Positions 1 to 9,238 are shown, counted from the first letter of the stretch. The stretch: DNA of 64,000 bases from Marinihelvus fidelis (GCF_008725655.1 NZ_VYXP01000005.1:1-64000); one strand, 5' to 3'. The notes: generated by a model from the letters alone, not told the origin. Numbers and translations: made by a program.

Positions 1-88
1 TGGGGGACTCACGGGACTGTACGTGGCCATGGATGGCCACGTCCAAGCGATCCATGGACGGACTTGAGCGTGTCCCGTGAGTCCCCCA
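1..88. repeat. Large palindromic element with branched secondary structure
   Basis: Bases 1-17 and 72-88 are perfect 17-bp inverted repeats, one arm reading TGGGGGACTCACGGGAC. Inside lies a second perfect 10+10 hairpin (21-30 with 33-42, loop GG), then a short palindrome TCCATGGA at 51-58. Together they would fold into an outer stem carrying at least one inner hairpin, like a REP/BIME-type element. The outer arm starts at the first base, so the element may extend beyond the window. No ORF in it looks real. Confidence 0.7.
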
Positions 89-141
89 CCGCCACGACGC
101 ACCCGCGTAGCCGTCTGTCCCGTAAGGGTCAACGGGCGGGC

Positions 142-169
142 AAAAAAAACCCCGGCTCGCGGCCGGGGT
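142..169 (-). terminator. Strong rho-independent terminator (minus strand)
   Basis: The arms ACCCCGGC (149-156) and GCCGGGGT (162-169) enclose a 5-base loop. On the minus strand the stem is followed by eight T residues (the A-run at 142-149). It could end the mnmG transcript about 160 nt past the stop codon, or end a small RNA encoded between 170 and 329. Confidence 0.85.
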
Positions 170-329
170 CTAATGGTGCATCGCCTTAGGCATAGAAGTG
201 TGGGGACTGCCTGTACAGAGGTGCGATGCACTAGGCACAGTCAACTTGCAGTTCAAAGCATAGCCATGGGCGGTTAAATTCAGGTAAACCGGCTGTTGGT
301 TTATCGTAACGCGACGCAACTGACTGACG
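170..329. other. Non-coding gap between the terminator and mnmG
   Basis: I see no convincing ORF, tRNA or repeat here. It is less GC-rich than the surrounding genes. On the minus strand it would be the 3' untranslated region of mnmG, or a small RNA ending at the 142-169 terminator. No clear promoter was identified. Confidence 0.4.
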
Positions 330-2216
330 TCAGGCGGTTTTTCTCTCTCCGGACTGCTTTTTCAGGTGAATCAGCAGCAGGCTGACCGCGGCCGGCGTCA
401 TGCCCGGAATGCGCAGCGCCTGGCCCAGCGTGCCGGGCTGGATGGCGCGCAGCTTTTCCCGCGCCTCGGACGACAAGCCGCGCACGGCATCGTAATCAAA
501 ACCGTCGGGGATCTCGCGGTCTTCATTGCGGCGATTGCGCTCGATCTCGCCGGCCTGGCGGTCGAGGTAGCCGGCGTAGCGCACCTGCACCTCGACCTGC
601 TCGGCGACGCGCGCGTCATCAACGCCGGGGCCGATACCCGCGACGGACACCAGCGCGTCGTAGTCCAGCTCCGGCCGCTTGAGCAGGTCCAGTGCCTTGC
701 ACTCCCGGCCCAGCGACAGGTCGAAGCGCTCGACAATGGCCTTGCCAAGGGCGTTCCCCGGCGCCACCCAGATATCGGCGAGCCGGGCGCGCTCGGCCTC
801 GATGGCATCGCGCTTGCGATTGAACGCGGTCCAGCGGGCGTCGTCGACCAGGCCCAGTTCGCGGCCGGTGTCAGTCAGGCGCAGGTCGGCATTGTCTTCG
901 CGCAGCGCCAACCGGTACTCGGCGCGGCTGGTGAACATCCGGTAGGGCTCACGCGTGCCCTGGGTGACCAGGTCATCGACGAGAACGCCCATGTAAGCCT
1001 GGTCGCGGCGCGGCGTCCACGGCGCATCGCCGCGGGCCTGGCGGGCAGCGTTGACGCCGGCCAGCAGCCCCTGAGCGGCGGCCTCTTCGTAGCCCGTGGT
1101 GCCGTTGATCTGGCCGGCGAAGAACAGGCCGCTCACGGCTTTCGTTTCCAGGCTGGCGTGCAGGCCGCGCGGGTCGAAAAAGTCGTACTCGATCGCGTAT
1201 CCCGGGCGGGTGATATGCGCGTTCTCGAAACCGGGAATGCTATGCACGAAGGCCTGCTGCACATCGTAGGGCAGGCTGGTGGAAATGCCGTTGGGGTAGA
1301 GCTCGCGCGTGTGCAGGCCTTCGGGCTCGATGAAGATCTGGTGCGAATCGCGGTCGGCAAAACGAACCACCTTGTCCTCGATGGAGGGGCAGTAGCGCGG
1401 CCCTGAGCCCTCGATGGCCCCGGCGTACATCGGCGAGCGATGCAACGCACCGCGGATGATGTCGTGGGTCCGCTCGCTGGTGTGCGTAATCCAGCAACAC
1501 ACCTGCTCGGGGTGGTCGGCCACGCTGCCCAGGTAGGAGAACACCGGCATGGGGTCATCCCCCGGTTGCTCGGCCAGGTGGCTGAAATCGACTGACTTGC
1601 CGTCGATGCGCGGTGGCGTACCTGTCTTCAGGCGGCCGACATCCAGCGGCAGTTCGCGCAGCCGCTCGGCCAGCGTGACCGACGGTGGATCGCCGGCGCG
1701 GCCTCCCGGGCGTGACACCTCCCCCACGTGAATCCGCCCGCCCAGGAAGGTCCCCGTGGTCAGCACAATGGCGGGCGCGTGGAATACCATGCCGCCGGCG
1801 GTGCGGCAGGCGGTGACCCGGTCCCCCTCGATCAACAGGTCATCGACGGCCTGCTGGAATATCGAGAGGTTGGGCTGGTTTTCCACGGCCTGGCGGATAA
1901 AGGCCCGGTACAGGTTGCGGTCGCACTGCGCGCGCGTGGCGCGTACGGCGGGGCCCTTGCGGGCGTTAAGGGTACGCAGCTGGATACCCGCGGCGTCGGC
2001 GGCTTGCGCCATGACACCGCCCAGGGCGTCGATCTCGCGCACCAGGTGTCCCTTGCCGATGCCGCCGATGGCCGGGTTGCAGCTCATCTGCCCGATGGTT
2101 TCGATGCTGTGGGTCAGCAACAGCGTACGCGCACCGGTCCGCGCCGCGGCCAGTGCGGCCTCGGTACCGGCGTGACCACCACCGATCACGATAACGTCGA
2201 AATTCGCGCTGCTCAC
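330..2216 (-). CDS. mnmG: tRNA uridine-5-carboxymethylaminomethyl modification enzyme MnmG (GidA)
   Basis: This 628-residue protein has the usual MnmG length. The N-terminus carries the FAD-binding dinucleotide motif [14 protein letters not shown] (residues ~9-22), followed by the conserved [23 protein letters not shown] block. With MnmE, MnmG uses FAD and methylene-tetrahydrofolate to build the (carboxymethyl)aminomethyl group on U34 of certain tRNAs in the cytoplasm. mnmE is not in this window. The ATG at 2216 fits the family N-terminus. The gene stands alone: a terminator (2267-2299) separates it from the upstream lipoprotein gene, and another lies beyond its 3' end. Confidence 0.97.
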   Translation of the reverse strand: MSSANFDVIVIGGGHAGTEAALAAARTGARTLLLTHSIETIGQMSCNPAIGGIGKGHLVREIDALGGVMAQAADAAGIQLRTLNARKGPAVRATRAQCDRNLYRAFIRQAVENQPNLSIFQQAVDDLLIEGDRVTACRTAGGMVFHAPAIVLTTGTFLGGRIHVGEVSRPGGRAGDPPSVTLAERLRELPLDVGRLKTGTPPRIDGKSVDFSHLAEQPGDDPMPVFSYLGSVADHPEQVCCWITHTSERTHDIIRGALHRSPMYAGAIEGSGPRYCPSIEDKVVRFADRDSHQIFIEPEGLHTRELYPNGISTSLPYDVQQAFVHSIPGFENAHITRPGYAIEYDFFDPRGLHASLETKAVSGLFFAGQINGTTGYEEAAAQGLLAGVNAARQARGDAPWTPRRDQAYMGVLVDDLVTQGTREPYRMFTSRAEYRLALREDNADLRLTDTGRELGLVDDARWTAFNRKRDAIEAERARLADIWVAPGNALGKAIVERFDLSLGRECKALDLLKRPELDYDALVSVAGIGPGVDDARVAEQVEVQVRYAGYLDRQAGEIERNRRNEDREIPDGFDYDAVRGLSSEAREKLRAIQPGTLGQALRIPGMTPAAVSLLLIHLKKQSGERKTA

Positions 2217-2266
2217 TGCTGCTACTGCCTCAGACTCGAAGGGCGCGTATTGTAATGAAAAACAAC

Positions 2267-2299
2267 GAAAAAAGGGAGCCTGGCGTGTTGACGCCAGGC
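2267..2299 (-). terminator. Rho-independent terminator after the 2319-3443 lipoprotein gene
   Basis: The arms GCCTGGCG (2278-2285) and CGCCAGGC (2292-2299) form an 8-bp stem with a 6-base loop. On the minus strand it is followed by CTCCC and a run of T residues (A-run at 2267-2273). It lies just after the stop of the minus-strand gene at 2319 and upstream of mnmG. Confidence 0.85.
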
Positions 2300-2318
2300 C
2301 CTGGCCATACCGGCTTGC

Positions 2319-3443
2319 CTAGTCGCGATCCAGGCTGACGCTGCCGCGACTGGGCGAGCGGCTGGACCCTGAACTCTTCGACGGGCGCGAACTGACCTGT
2401 CGCGAGTTCGACGGACCCGACGACCGGGCGTTACCGGCCGGGCTCTTGAATTTCACCCCCGATGAACTACGCGACACCGGCGCGCGGCCCACGGGCTGGC
2501 TGCGAATGACCGGCGCCCGGCTGACGGGCTGGGTCCTGGACGAGGTCGGCTTGGTGGCCGACCGTGAGCGGACATCTCCGGCCACCGACACCGGACTACC
2601 CGAGGTTCGCCGCGTGACCACGCCCGGGTTGCGGACGGGGTTGGACGGCGCAACGCTCACCGGCTTGCGGCTCGTCGAAATCACCCGTGTCGGCGAGCGC
2701 GAAATCTGCACCGGGCTGCTTTCGACCGGCCGCGCCACGGACACCGGGTGCGTGCGTGATCGACCGGGCTTGGCATTGCCGGCACTGCGCACATTGGTGG
2801 CGACACCTTCGACACTTCGGGACGTGCCCGGACGCCAATCGCCGTCACCACTGGTTTCGAGCACCTGACGGCCCCTGTCGGCGCTGGTGAACGCGCCGGG
2901 TCCCCGGCGACCGGGATCCTGGTCGCGATACGGCGCGTAGTCCGCCTGACCGGGCGCGTTGTGGCCCGGCGGGCCACCGGGGCGGCCGGGGTTGCCCGGG
3001 CCGGAATGGCGCGGCGGCGGGTGGCGGTCATGCCGGTCCCACTTGTGGCGCCAGTAGTAGTCGTTGCCGGCCCAGTAGTGACGTGGCCATGGACGGTAGA
3101 CCGGGTAGTACACGGGGTAGTAAGCCGGGTAAGGGTAGGCCCAGCCACCGTAATACGGCCAGCGATAGCCGCTGTACCAGGGCGACCACGCACCACCGAA
3201 GCCCACGGAAATGGTCGTGTTGCCGTAGCCATAACCCAGGTAGAAGTAGTCCATGGACCAGTAGGGGTAATACGGTGCCGAAGCGTAGGTGACGGTCGTG
3301 GTCACCGGCGCGTAGTCGTTGTAGTAACCCGAATACTCCGCTTCACCCTGGACGGCCTCGCCCGGGGCGGGCACCGGGTAGTGATACGTGACGCAGCCCC
3401 CGGACAGGGCGGCAGCAATCAACAGCAGGCTTATTCGGAACAT
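2319..3443 (-). CDS. Tyrosine-rich lipoprotein with an Arg/Ser/Pro-rich tail
   Basis: The function is unknown. The ATG at 3443 gives 374 residues beginning with a lipoprotein signal peptide, lipobox LSGGC with Cys17, which suggests membrane anchoring. A longer in-frame start at 3548 would bury the signal and is unlikely. Residues ~30-140 are rich in Tyr, Pro, Trp and Gly (many YYP and YPVYRP-like steps). Next comes a His/Gly/Pro-rich linker. The last ~180 residues are low-complexity Arg/Ser/Pro/Val with a recurring PVS-R/A motif (for example RAPVIRSQPVGRAPVSRS). This layout fits a surface-exposed, disordered protein. It is transcribed alone and ends at a terminator. The lipoprotein call is firm; the role is not known. 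Confidence 0.75.
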   Translation of the reverse strand: MFRISLLLIAAALSGGCVTYHYPVPAPGEAVQGEAEYSGYYNDYAPVTTTVTYASAPYYPYWSMDYFYLGYGYGNTTISVGFGGAWSPWYSGYRWPYYGGWAYPYPAYYPVYYPVYRPWPRHYWAGNDYYWRHKWDRHDRHPPPRHSGPGNPGRPGGPPGHNAPGQADYAPYRDQDPGRRGPGAFTSADRGRQVLETSGDGDWRPGTSRSVEGVATNVRSAGNAKPGRSRTHPVSVARPVESSPVQISRSPTRVISTSRKPVSVAPSNPVRNPGVVTRRTSGSPVSVAGDVRSRSATKPTSSRTQPVSRAPVIRSQPVGRAPVSRSSSGVKFKSPAGNARSSGPSNSRQVSSRPSKSSGSSRSPSRGSVSLDRD

Positions 3444-3540
3444 GTTTCGGATCCCGGCCCCAACCGGGGCACACGATGACATGGTGAACAGACTAGCACG
3501 TGAAGTTTGAACGTAAGCTGAACGGCGCCGCGGCATCCAT

Positions 3541-3954
3541 TCAGCCATCGAACGGCAACAGCGTCACACTGGCGGATCCCGGCGCCGGAATGATCACCTT
3601 CACCTCGGCCTCTCCGTGCTCGAACACCTCGGCGGATGGGTTCACGTTCATCAACCCCGTCGACCAGATCTGGCCGTTCTGGCTCCAGGTCACTTCAATC
3701 GGCAGCCCCTGCCAGACCCGGTGCGGAAACGTGGTCGAACAGGTGTTTCCCGGCGCGATGTTGCCGCAGGACACGAAGCCACCGGTTTCGGGCACGACCA
3801 GCCGGATGGCCGTGATGTACGAGCGGGCGCGGTTCTCGAACGTCAGCCCGTTGATGTAGAGCTCACCGGCCTCCTCGACCTGGCCCTGAGCCGCGCAACC
3901 GGCCAGCAGCACCGCGGCAAGCAGGCCACAAAGGATAGCCCTCGCGCGCCTCAT
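3541..3954 (-). CDS. Small conserved-looking lipoprotein co-transcribed with pepN
   Basis: This 137-residue protein has a lipoprotein signal peptide ending in LLAGC (Cys20). The mature part contains two cysteines in a short segment (SCGNIAPGNTC) that could form a disulfide, and it is rich in beta-forming residues, consistent with a small beta-sandwich. It starts 3 bp after the pepN stop on the same strand, so it is probably read from the pepN transcript. I do not recognise the family. The role is unknown; envelope location is inferred from the lipobox. Confidence 0.75.
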   Translation of the reverse strand: MRRARAILCGLLAAVLLAGCAAQGQVEEAGELYINGLTFENRARSYITAIRLVVPETGGFVSCGNIAPGNTCSTTFPHRVWQGLPIEVTWSQNGQIWSTGLMNVNPSAEVFEHGEAEVKVIIPAPGSASVTLLPFDG

Positions 3955-3957
3955 GGC

Positions 3958-6591
3958 TCAATCAAGCGCGTTGCTGACGATTTCATAGACGTCATTGGAC
4001 AGGCCATCGGTATCGGCGATGCGTGCCAGCTCGGCCTTCATCCGTTCGCGCCGGGGCGCGTCGTAACGCGGCCAGCGATTGAACGAGCCGGCCAGGCGTG
4101 CGGCGACCTGGGGATTGATGCGATCGAGTGCGATGACCTGGTCGGCGAGGAACCGGTAACCTTCGCCGTCCGGTGCGTGAAACCCGGTGGGGTTGAGCAT
4201 GGCGAAGGCGCCGATCAGCGCGCGCACCTTGTTCGGGTTGCGCAGGCTGAAACGCGGGTGGCCCATCAAATCTCGGACCGTGCCAACGGTATCGTGACCC
4301 GGGCGTATGGCCTGGATCACGAACCACTTGTCCATGACCAGGGCATCGGCATCCCAACGCTCGGCGAAATCCGCCAATGCCTCCGGCGCCCCGGGCAGGT
4401 CATCGATGACCAGGGAGCGCAGTGCGGCCAGGCTGTCGGTCATGTTGTCGCAGTGCTCCAGCTGTCGGTGGACCAGGCCGACGCCGCGGTCGGTCAGGGC
4501 CAGGTAGGACAGGCAGACATTCTTCAGCGAACGCCGGGCGATCGAATCGCTTCCATAGTTGTAAGACGCACCGTCATCCAGGGCGGTATAGCGCTCCCGC
4601 AGGCGCGGCCCCAGCGATTGTGCCAGCGAGCGGCGGGTGAACTGCCGTGCAGCGTGGATGCCGTCGACGTCGACCTGGCCTTCCATCATCTCTCCCAGCC
4701 CTTCCTCGGTGGGCAGGGTCAGAGCCTCGGCGACCAGTGCCGGGTCGGCATCGGAATCATCCAGCAGCCCGGCAAATGCCGTGTCCAGCGCCCTGGGCGG
4801 GTTCAGCTCACCCCCGGCCGCGAGTACCGCGACCTGGTCGAGAATGGTGCCGGCCGCAAGGCGCTGGGCCGCCTCCCAGCGGGCGAAGTGGTCGCTGTCA
4901 TGGGCGATCAGCGTCGCCAGCTCGGCCTCGGTGTAGTCGTAGCGGACCTTCACCGGCGCGGAGAAGTCACGCAACAACGAGGGCACCGGTGCCTCGGCCA
5001 GGCCACTGAATTCGTACGACTGGCGCGCTTTTTCGAGCAGCAACACGGCGGTGTCGCCGTCCACCGCCTCACCGTCGACGGTAAGCGCCAGCGGTTCGCC
5101 GGCCCGTGACAGCAGGCCGATGGCGAACGGGATCACCAGGGGCTGCTTGTCGGCCTGGTCGTGGGTGGCCGGGGTCTGTTGCTCCAGCGTCACGCGCAGC
5201 GTGCCCGCTGCGGCGTCCCATGTCGTGTCCACCGTGACCACGGGCGTGCCGGACTGGGCGTACCAGCGGGAAAAGGCCGACAGGTCGACGTCATTGGCAT
5301 CCGCCATCGCGGCCAGGAAGTCGTCGCAGGTCACGGCCTGGCCGTCGTGGCGCTCAAAATACAGCCGCATGCCCTCCTGGAAGCCTTCCTCACCCAGCAG
5401 GGTGTGGTACATGCGAATGACCGTGGCGCCTTTCTGGTAGACGGTGGCGGTGTAGAAATTGTTGATCTCGACGTAGTGATCCGGGCGGATCGGGTGCGAC
5501 ATCGGGCCCGCGTCTTCCGGGAACTGGCGCAGGCGCAGGTCGCGGATATCCTGGATGCGCTTGACCGCGCGGGACTGCATGTCGGCGGAAAACTCCTCGT
5601 CCCGGAATACGGTCAGGCCTTCCTTGAGCGTGAGCTGGAACCAGTCCCGGCAGGTGACACGGTTACCGGTCCAGTTGTGGAAGTATTCGTGACCGATGAC
5701 ACCCTCGATACCCTGGTAGTCGATGTCGGTGGCGGTATCCGGGCGCGCGAGCACGTACCGGGTATTGAAGATATTGAGCGACTTGTTCTCCATCGCGCCC
5801 ATGTTGAATTCGCTGGTGGCGACGATGTTGTAGATGTCCAGGTCGTATTCCAGCCCAAACCGCTCCTCGTCCCAGCGCATGGCATTGATCAGCGACGCCA
5901 TCGCGTAGTCACAGCGGTCCAGGTTGCCGTCTTCGACATAGATCCGCAGCGTGACCTCGCGACCGCTGCAGGTGGTGAAGTGGTCCTCGGTGAAGACAAA
6001 ATCACCGGCCACCAGTGCGAACAGGTAGGACGGCTTGGGGAACGGGTCCTCCCAGCGGCACCAGTGGCGGCCGTTGCCGGCGTCACCCTCGGCCACCAGG
6101 TTGCCGTTCGACAGCAACACCGGGAAACGCTCACGGTTGGCCTCGATGGTCACGGTGTAACGCGCCATGACGTCCGGGCGGTCCGGGAAACAGGCAATCT
6201 TGCGAAAGCCCTCGGGCTCGCACTGGGTCAGGAAATGACGGCCGGCACCATACAGCCCTTCCAGTGCGGTATTGGCCTCGGGGTGGATGCGTTGCTTCGT
6301 GACCACGCGGCAGCGCGCCGGCGCGTCGTGGATGACCAGGCGCTCGCCCTCCCGGGTGATACGATCTTCGGCGACCACTTCACCATCGAGTTCTATGGCA
6401 ATAATCTCCAGGTCGACGGCATCCAGGGCGATATCGCCCGGCTCGCCGGACACGGATTCGAAGTCGATCGCGGCCTGCACCAGGGTATGGTCGTCATGCA
6501 CGCCAACGTGCAGTTCGACCTGGTCAAGCCGCCACGGGTAGGGTGTGTAGTCCGCGCGCTGGACGGACTGGGGGCGCTGGCCCTTGCTCAT
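3958..6591 (-). CDS. pepN: Aminopeptidase N (M1 family metallopeptidase)
   Basis: With the start at 6591 the protein is 877 residues, close to the E. coli enzyme. It carries the exopeptidase motif GAMEN (residues 265-269) and the zinc motif HEYFH (301-305), with the third ligand in the following LKEGLTVFRDEEF helix. It removes N-terminal residues from peptides in the cytoplasm. Start choice: GAGGA lies 6 nt before the ATG at 6591 but directly abuts the ATG at 6597, and the longer start at 6627 lacks a site. The next gene downstream is a small lipoprotein 3 bp away. The dehydratase gene at 6651 is divergent, so both promoters must lie within 60 bp. Confidence 0.96.
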   Translation of the reverse strand: MSKGQRPQSVQRADYTPYPWRLDQVELHVGVHDDHTLVQAAIDFESVSGEPGDIALDAVDLEIIAIELDGEVVAEDRITREGERLVIHDAPARCRVVTKQRIHPEANTALEGLYGAGRHFLTQCEPEGFRKIACFPDRPDVMARYTVTIEANRERFPVLLSNGNLVAEGDAGNGRHWCRWEDPFPKPSYLFALVAGDFVFTEDHFTTCSGREVTLRIYVEDGNLDRCDYAMASLINAMRWDEERFGLEYDLDIYNIVATSEFNMGAMENKSLNIFNTRYVLARPDTATDIDYQGIEGVIGHEYFHNWTGNRVTCRDWFQLTLKEGLTVFRDEEFSADMQSRAVKRIQDIRDLRLRQFPEDAGPMSHPIRPDHYVEINNFYTATVYQKGATVIRMYHTLLGEEGFQEGMRLYFERHDGQAVTCDDFLAAMADANDVDLSAFSRWYAQSGTPVVTVDTTWDAAAGTLRVTLEQQTPATHDQADKQPLVIPFAIGLLSRAGEPLALTVDGEAVDGDTAVLLLEKARQSYEFSGLAEAPVPSLLRDFSAPVKVRYDYTEAELATLIAHDSDHFARWEAAQRLAAGTILDQVAVLAAGGELNPPRALDTAFAGLLDDSDADPALVAEALTLPTEEGLGEMMEGQVDVDGIHAARQFTRRSLAQSLGPRLRERYTALDDGASYNYGSDSIARRSLKNVCLSYLALTDRGVGLVHRQLEHCDNMTDSLAALRSLVIDDLPGAPEALADFAERWDADALVMDKWFVIQAIRPGHDTVGTVRDLMGHPRFSLRNPNKVRALIGAFAMLNPTGFHAPDGEGYRFLADQVIALDRINPQVAARLAGSFNRWPRYDAPRRERMKAELARIADTDGLSNDVYEIVSNALD

Positions 6592-6650
6592 TATCATTCC
6601 TCGACCATAGGCCACCGGCCCATGCAAAAGTTCCGTATTATACCGTTGCC

Positions 6651-7658
6651 ATGGACATGACCCTACCCGACATCAATGACCTGCAGGCCGCACGCGAGCG
6701 TGTGCGCGGCAAGGTCCTGGAGACCCCCGTTGCCCATCACGACGCGCTGGATGCCGCTCTCGGCTGCCACGTGTGGCTGAAATGCGAGCAACTGCAACCC
6801 ACCGGCGCGTTCAAGGTGCGCGGGGCCACCAACTCGGTGACGCGATTGCGCGAGGCGGGTGATACGCGCGATGTGGCCACGCACTCCAGCGGCAACCACG
6901 GCGCCGCGCTGGCCCGCGCCGCGCGCCTTGATGGCCGCAAGGCCTATATCGTCATGCCCAGCAACGCTGTTGGGCGCAAGGTCCGGTCGGTCGAAAACGA
7001 GGGCGGAACCGTGATCAGTTGCGAGCCCGGCCAGGCACCCCGTGAGCAGGGCCTGGCGGCGCTGGTGGCCGAGGGCAAGGTGCCCATTCCGCCGTACGAC
7101 CATGCCGATATCATCGCCGGCCAGGGTACCGCGGCCATGGAACTGTTCGAGCAGGTGGATTCGCTCGACATCATCATGACCCCGGTGGGTGGCGGTGGGT
7201 TGCTGGCTGGAACGGCCATTGCCGCGCGCGCTTTGCGCCCCGGCACGGCCGTCATCGGCGCCGAACCCGCCGGCGCCGCTGATACGAACGCCAGCGTGGC
7301 CGATGGCCACCGTGTTGAAAGCTGGTCTCCCGATACCGTCGCCGATGGCCTGCGCGCGCTGGTTGGCGCGTCGAACTACGCCATCATCAGCGACAAGGTG
7401 GACCAGGTGCTGCTGGCCGATGACGAGGCCATCGTCGCCGCCATGCGACTGTTGTTCGAGACCACCGGGCTGCGCGTGGAGCCCTCCGCCGCGGTCACCC
7501 TCGCGGTGATCGCGAGCCATCCCGAGGTGTTTCGCGGCCGCTCGGTCGGTGTCATTCTCAGTGGTGGCAATTACGACCCGGCACTGTTTCCCTGGCTTGA
7601 AGAGCCCCAGCCGGGCACTGGCGCCACGGGCACTGAAGACAATGGAGGCCCCGCATGA
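6651..7658 (+). CDS. PLP-dependent threonine/serine dehydratase-like enzyme
   Basis: This 335-residue protein belongs to PLP fold type II (the TdcB/IlvA catalytic domain and serine racemase group). It contains the PLP-lysine motif PTGAFKVRGA, the substrate loop SSGNHGAALA and the phosphate-binding glycine loop PVGGGGLLAG. It lacks the C-terminal ACT regulatory domain of biosynthetic IlvA, so it resembles catabolic dehydratases or racemases. The likely reaction is deamination of threonine or serine to a 2-oxoacid. The substrate cannot be fixed from sequence. ATG 6651 has no clear Shine-Dalgarno site, and 6657 is an alternative. It overlaps sixA by 4 nt (ATGA), indicating translational coupling. 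Confidence 0.88.
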   Translation: MDMTLPDINDLQAARERVRGKVLETPVAHHDALDAALGCHVWLKCEQLQPTGAFKVRGATNSVTRLREAGDTRDVATHSSGNHGAALARAARLDGRKAYIVMPSNAVGRKVRSVENEGGTVISCEPGQAPREQGLAALVAEGKVPIPPYDHADIIAGQGTAAMELFEQVDSLDIIMTPVGGGGLLAGTAIAARALRPGTAVIGAEPAGAADTNASVADGHRVESWSPDTVADGLRALVGASNYAIISDKVDQVLLADDEAIVAAMRLLFETTGLRVEPSAAVTLAVIASHPEVFRGRSVGVILSGGNYDPALFPWLEEPQPGTGATGTEDNGGPA

Positions 7659-8155
7659 CCCAGCGACTGATGCTCCTTCGACACGCGAAAGCCGTGACCT
7701 GGGAGCCGGGCTGCGACGATTTCAGCCGCGTACTGGCCGAAAAGGGCCAGCGGCACATGCAGAAGCTGGCGGCCTGGATGACCGACAACGTGGCCGTACC
7801 GGAGCGCGTGCTGTGTTCGACCGCCGCCAGGACGGTGGAGACACTGGCGCCGCTGCTGCGGGCCTGGGGCGACGATGCACCGGCCGTCAGCTACCTGGAC
7901 AGCCTCTACCATGCCAGCACCGGGCAGATACACCACCTGGCCACCGAGGCGCTGGCGGGCGCCGACAGCGCGTTGCTGGTCGGCCACAACCCGGGCTTCG
8001 AGAGCCTGTCACTGGGGCTGATGAGTGACGCGGATTACCGCAGGCACCAGCGCATGGCCACCGGCACACTGGGCGTGTTCGATTTCGCTGCTGGTTTCGA
8101 CGGCGGCGAGCATGACGGGCGGCTGGCCCACTGGGTCACGCGCAAGGATCTGTAG
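7655..8155 (+). CDS. sixA: Phosphohistidine phosphatase SixA-type protein
   Basis: This 166-residue protein has the histidine phosphatase superfamily signature LMLLRHAKA at its N-terminus (the RHG-type catalytic His) and a second catalytic histidine in LLVGHNPGFE. E. coli SixA dephosphorylates histidine phosphotransfer proteins, including the phosphotransferase protein NPr. Here the neighbour is an amino acid dehydratase with which it overlaps by 4 nt, so the physiological target is uncertain. It converges on msrC, whose stop lies 16 bp away. Confidence 0.85.
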   Translation: MTQRLMLLRHAKAVTWEPGCDDFSRVLAEKGQRHMQKLAAWMTDNVAVPERVLCSTAARTVETLAPLLRAWGDDAPAVSYLDSLYHASTGQIHHLATEALAGADSALLVGHNPGFESLSLGLMSDADYRRHQRMATGTLGVFDFAAGFDGGEHDGRLAHWVTRKDL

Positions 8156-8171
8156 CCGGCGACCGGCCCGT

Positions 8172-8627
8172 TCAGGCCAGGGACGCTTCCCAGGCGCGCG
8201 CCAGCGCGGCGATTCCCGCCTCGTCGACGGCGCTGAAACGGTCCGGGACCGGGCTGTCGATATCCAGCACGCCCACTGTTTCGCCGTTGATCGATAGCGG
8301 AATCACCAACTCGGAACGCGAAGCCGCGTCGCAGGCGATGTGACCGTCGAAGGCATGCACATCGGCAATACGCTGGATGGCGTTCTGTGCCACCGCCATG
8401 CCGCAGACACCCCGCCCGACGGGGATGGTCACGCAGGCGGGCTTGCCCTGGAATGGCCCCAGCACCAGGGTGTCACCCTCGAGGAAATAGAACCCCGCCC
8501 AGTTCACATCCTCCAGCGCCTCGTACAGCAACGCAGCCAGGTTGGCCGCGCTGGCGATGCGGTGCGGATAGGTGGACAGCAGTCCGCGGGCCTGGGCCAG
8601 TAATGACGCGTAGTCAGCTTCGTTCAT
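8172..8627 (-). CDS. msrC: Free methionine-(R)-sulfoxide reductase (GAF domain)
   Basis: This is a single 151-residue GAF domain. It carries the three conserved cysteines of the fRMsr family: Cys65 (KPACVTIP), Cys75 (GRGVCGMA) and Cys99 (GHIACDAASRSELVIPL). The enzyme reduces free methionine-R-sulfoxide using thioredoxin and so protects against oxidative damage. It is the last gene of a four-gene minus-strand operon. Its ATG at 8627 overlaps the DUF938 stop by 4 nt, with AAGGA just upstream. Confidence 0.93.
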   Translation of the reverse strand: MNEADYASLLAQARGLLSTYPHRIASAANLAALLYEALEDVNWAGFYFLEGDTLVLGPFQGKPACVTIPVGRGVCGMAVAQNAIQRIADVHAFDGHIACDAASRSELVIPLSINGETVGVLDIDSPVPDRFSAVDEAGIAALARAWEASLA

Positions 8628-9238
8628 GATGAATTCCTTAAGCGGCTGAACACCAGGAGCTGGTTGTTCGCTGGCATGGGTAGCCGTTCCGTCAATGCCA
8701 TCTGGTAGCCACCGAGCAGGGTTTCAAGCGCCTCGACATCGCGAATGCCCATGTTTGGGTCGCGGCGGCGCAGATCACGGTCGAAATCTCGATTGCCGTC
8801 CGAGGTGTAAGCACCGTCAATATTGAATGGCCCGTACAGGAAAAAACGCCCATCGGAGGCCAGCACATTATCGATTCCGGCCGCCATGGCCTCGACACCC
8901 GCCCACGGCATGATATGTGCGGTATTGGCGCTGTAGACGATGTCGAACGGGCCTTCCGGCCAGGGGTCGGCCAACACATCCAGTGCCTGGGCCGCGTGGA
9001 CGTTGGCAGGCGCCTCGAAGTCCAGCCGCGCCTGCAGGCCGGGTAATGCGTCGGAGCGATCGGTTGGCCACCAGTCGATATGCGGCAGGGCCGCGGCCAT
9101 GTACACGGCGTGCTGGCCGGTACCGGCGCCGATTTCCAGCAGGCGCGCAGGCGCACCCAGCCGGGGGCCGACGGCATCGAGTATGGGTACGCGGTTTCGT
9201 TCGCTGGCCGGTGCAAACGGCAGGTCGGCATGGCTCAT
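8624..9238 (-). CDS. DUF938 family class I SAM-dependent methyltransferase-like protein
   Basis: This 204-residue protein matches the DUF938 (UPF0585) family. It opens with a conserved ASERNRVPIL segment, then has the SAM-binding glycine loop LLEIGAGTGQHAVYMA, and a conserved YSANTAHIMPW motif. It has the Rossmann layout of a methyltransferase, but no substrate is established to my knowledge. It sits between hutF (4-nt overlap) and msrC (4-nt overlap), so the three proteins are made together. A link to amino acid or sulfur metabolism is only inference. Confidence 0.88.
   Translation of the reverse strand: MSHADLPFAPASERNRVPILDAVGPRLGAPARLLEIGAGTGQHAVYMAAALPHIDWWPTDRSDALPGLQARLDFEAPANVHAAQALDVLADPWPEGPFDIVYSANTAHIMPWAGVEAMAAGIDNVLASDGRFFLYGPFNIDGAYTSDGNRDFDRDLRRRDPNMGIRDVEALETLLGGYQMALTERLPMPANNQLLVFSRLRNSS

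Noticed and set aside
77-277. 66-residue plus-strand ORF across the palindrome and terminator
   Set aside because: It runs through an inverted-repeat arm and a minus-strand terminator, has no ribosome site and no recognisable family.
366-1406. Long plus-strand ORF opposite mnmG
   Set aside because: High-GC antisense shadow; the minus-strand frame is a full-length MnmG with all motifs.
3616-6660. Long plus-strand ORFs opposite pepN
   Set aside because: They mirror the PepN codons; composition is Val/Gln/Arg-rich with no domain.
6663-7520. 285-residue minus-strand ORF opposite the dehydratase
   Set aside because: Antisense shadow of a clear PLP enzyme, no family match, no start site.
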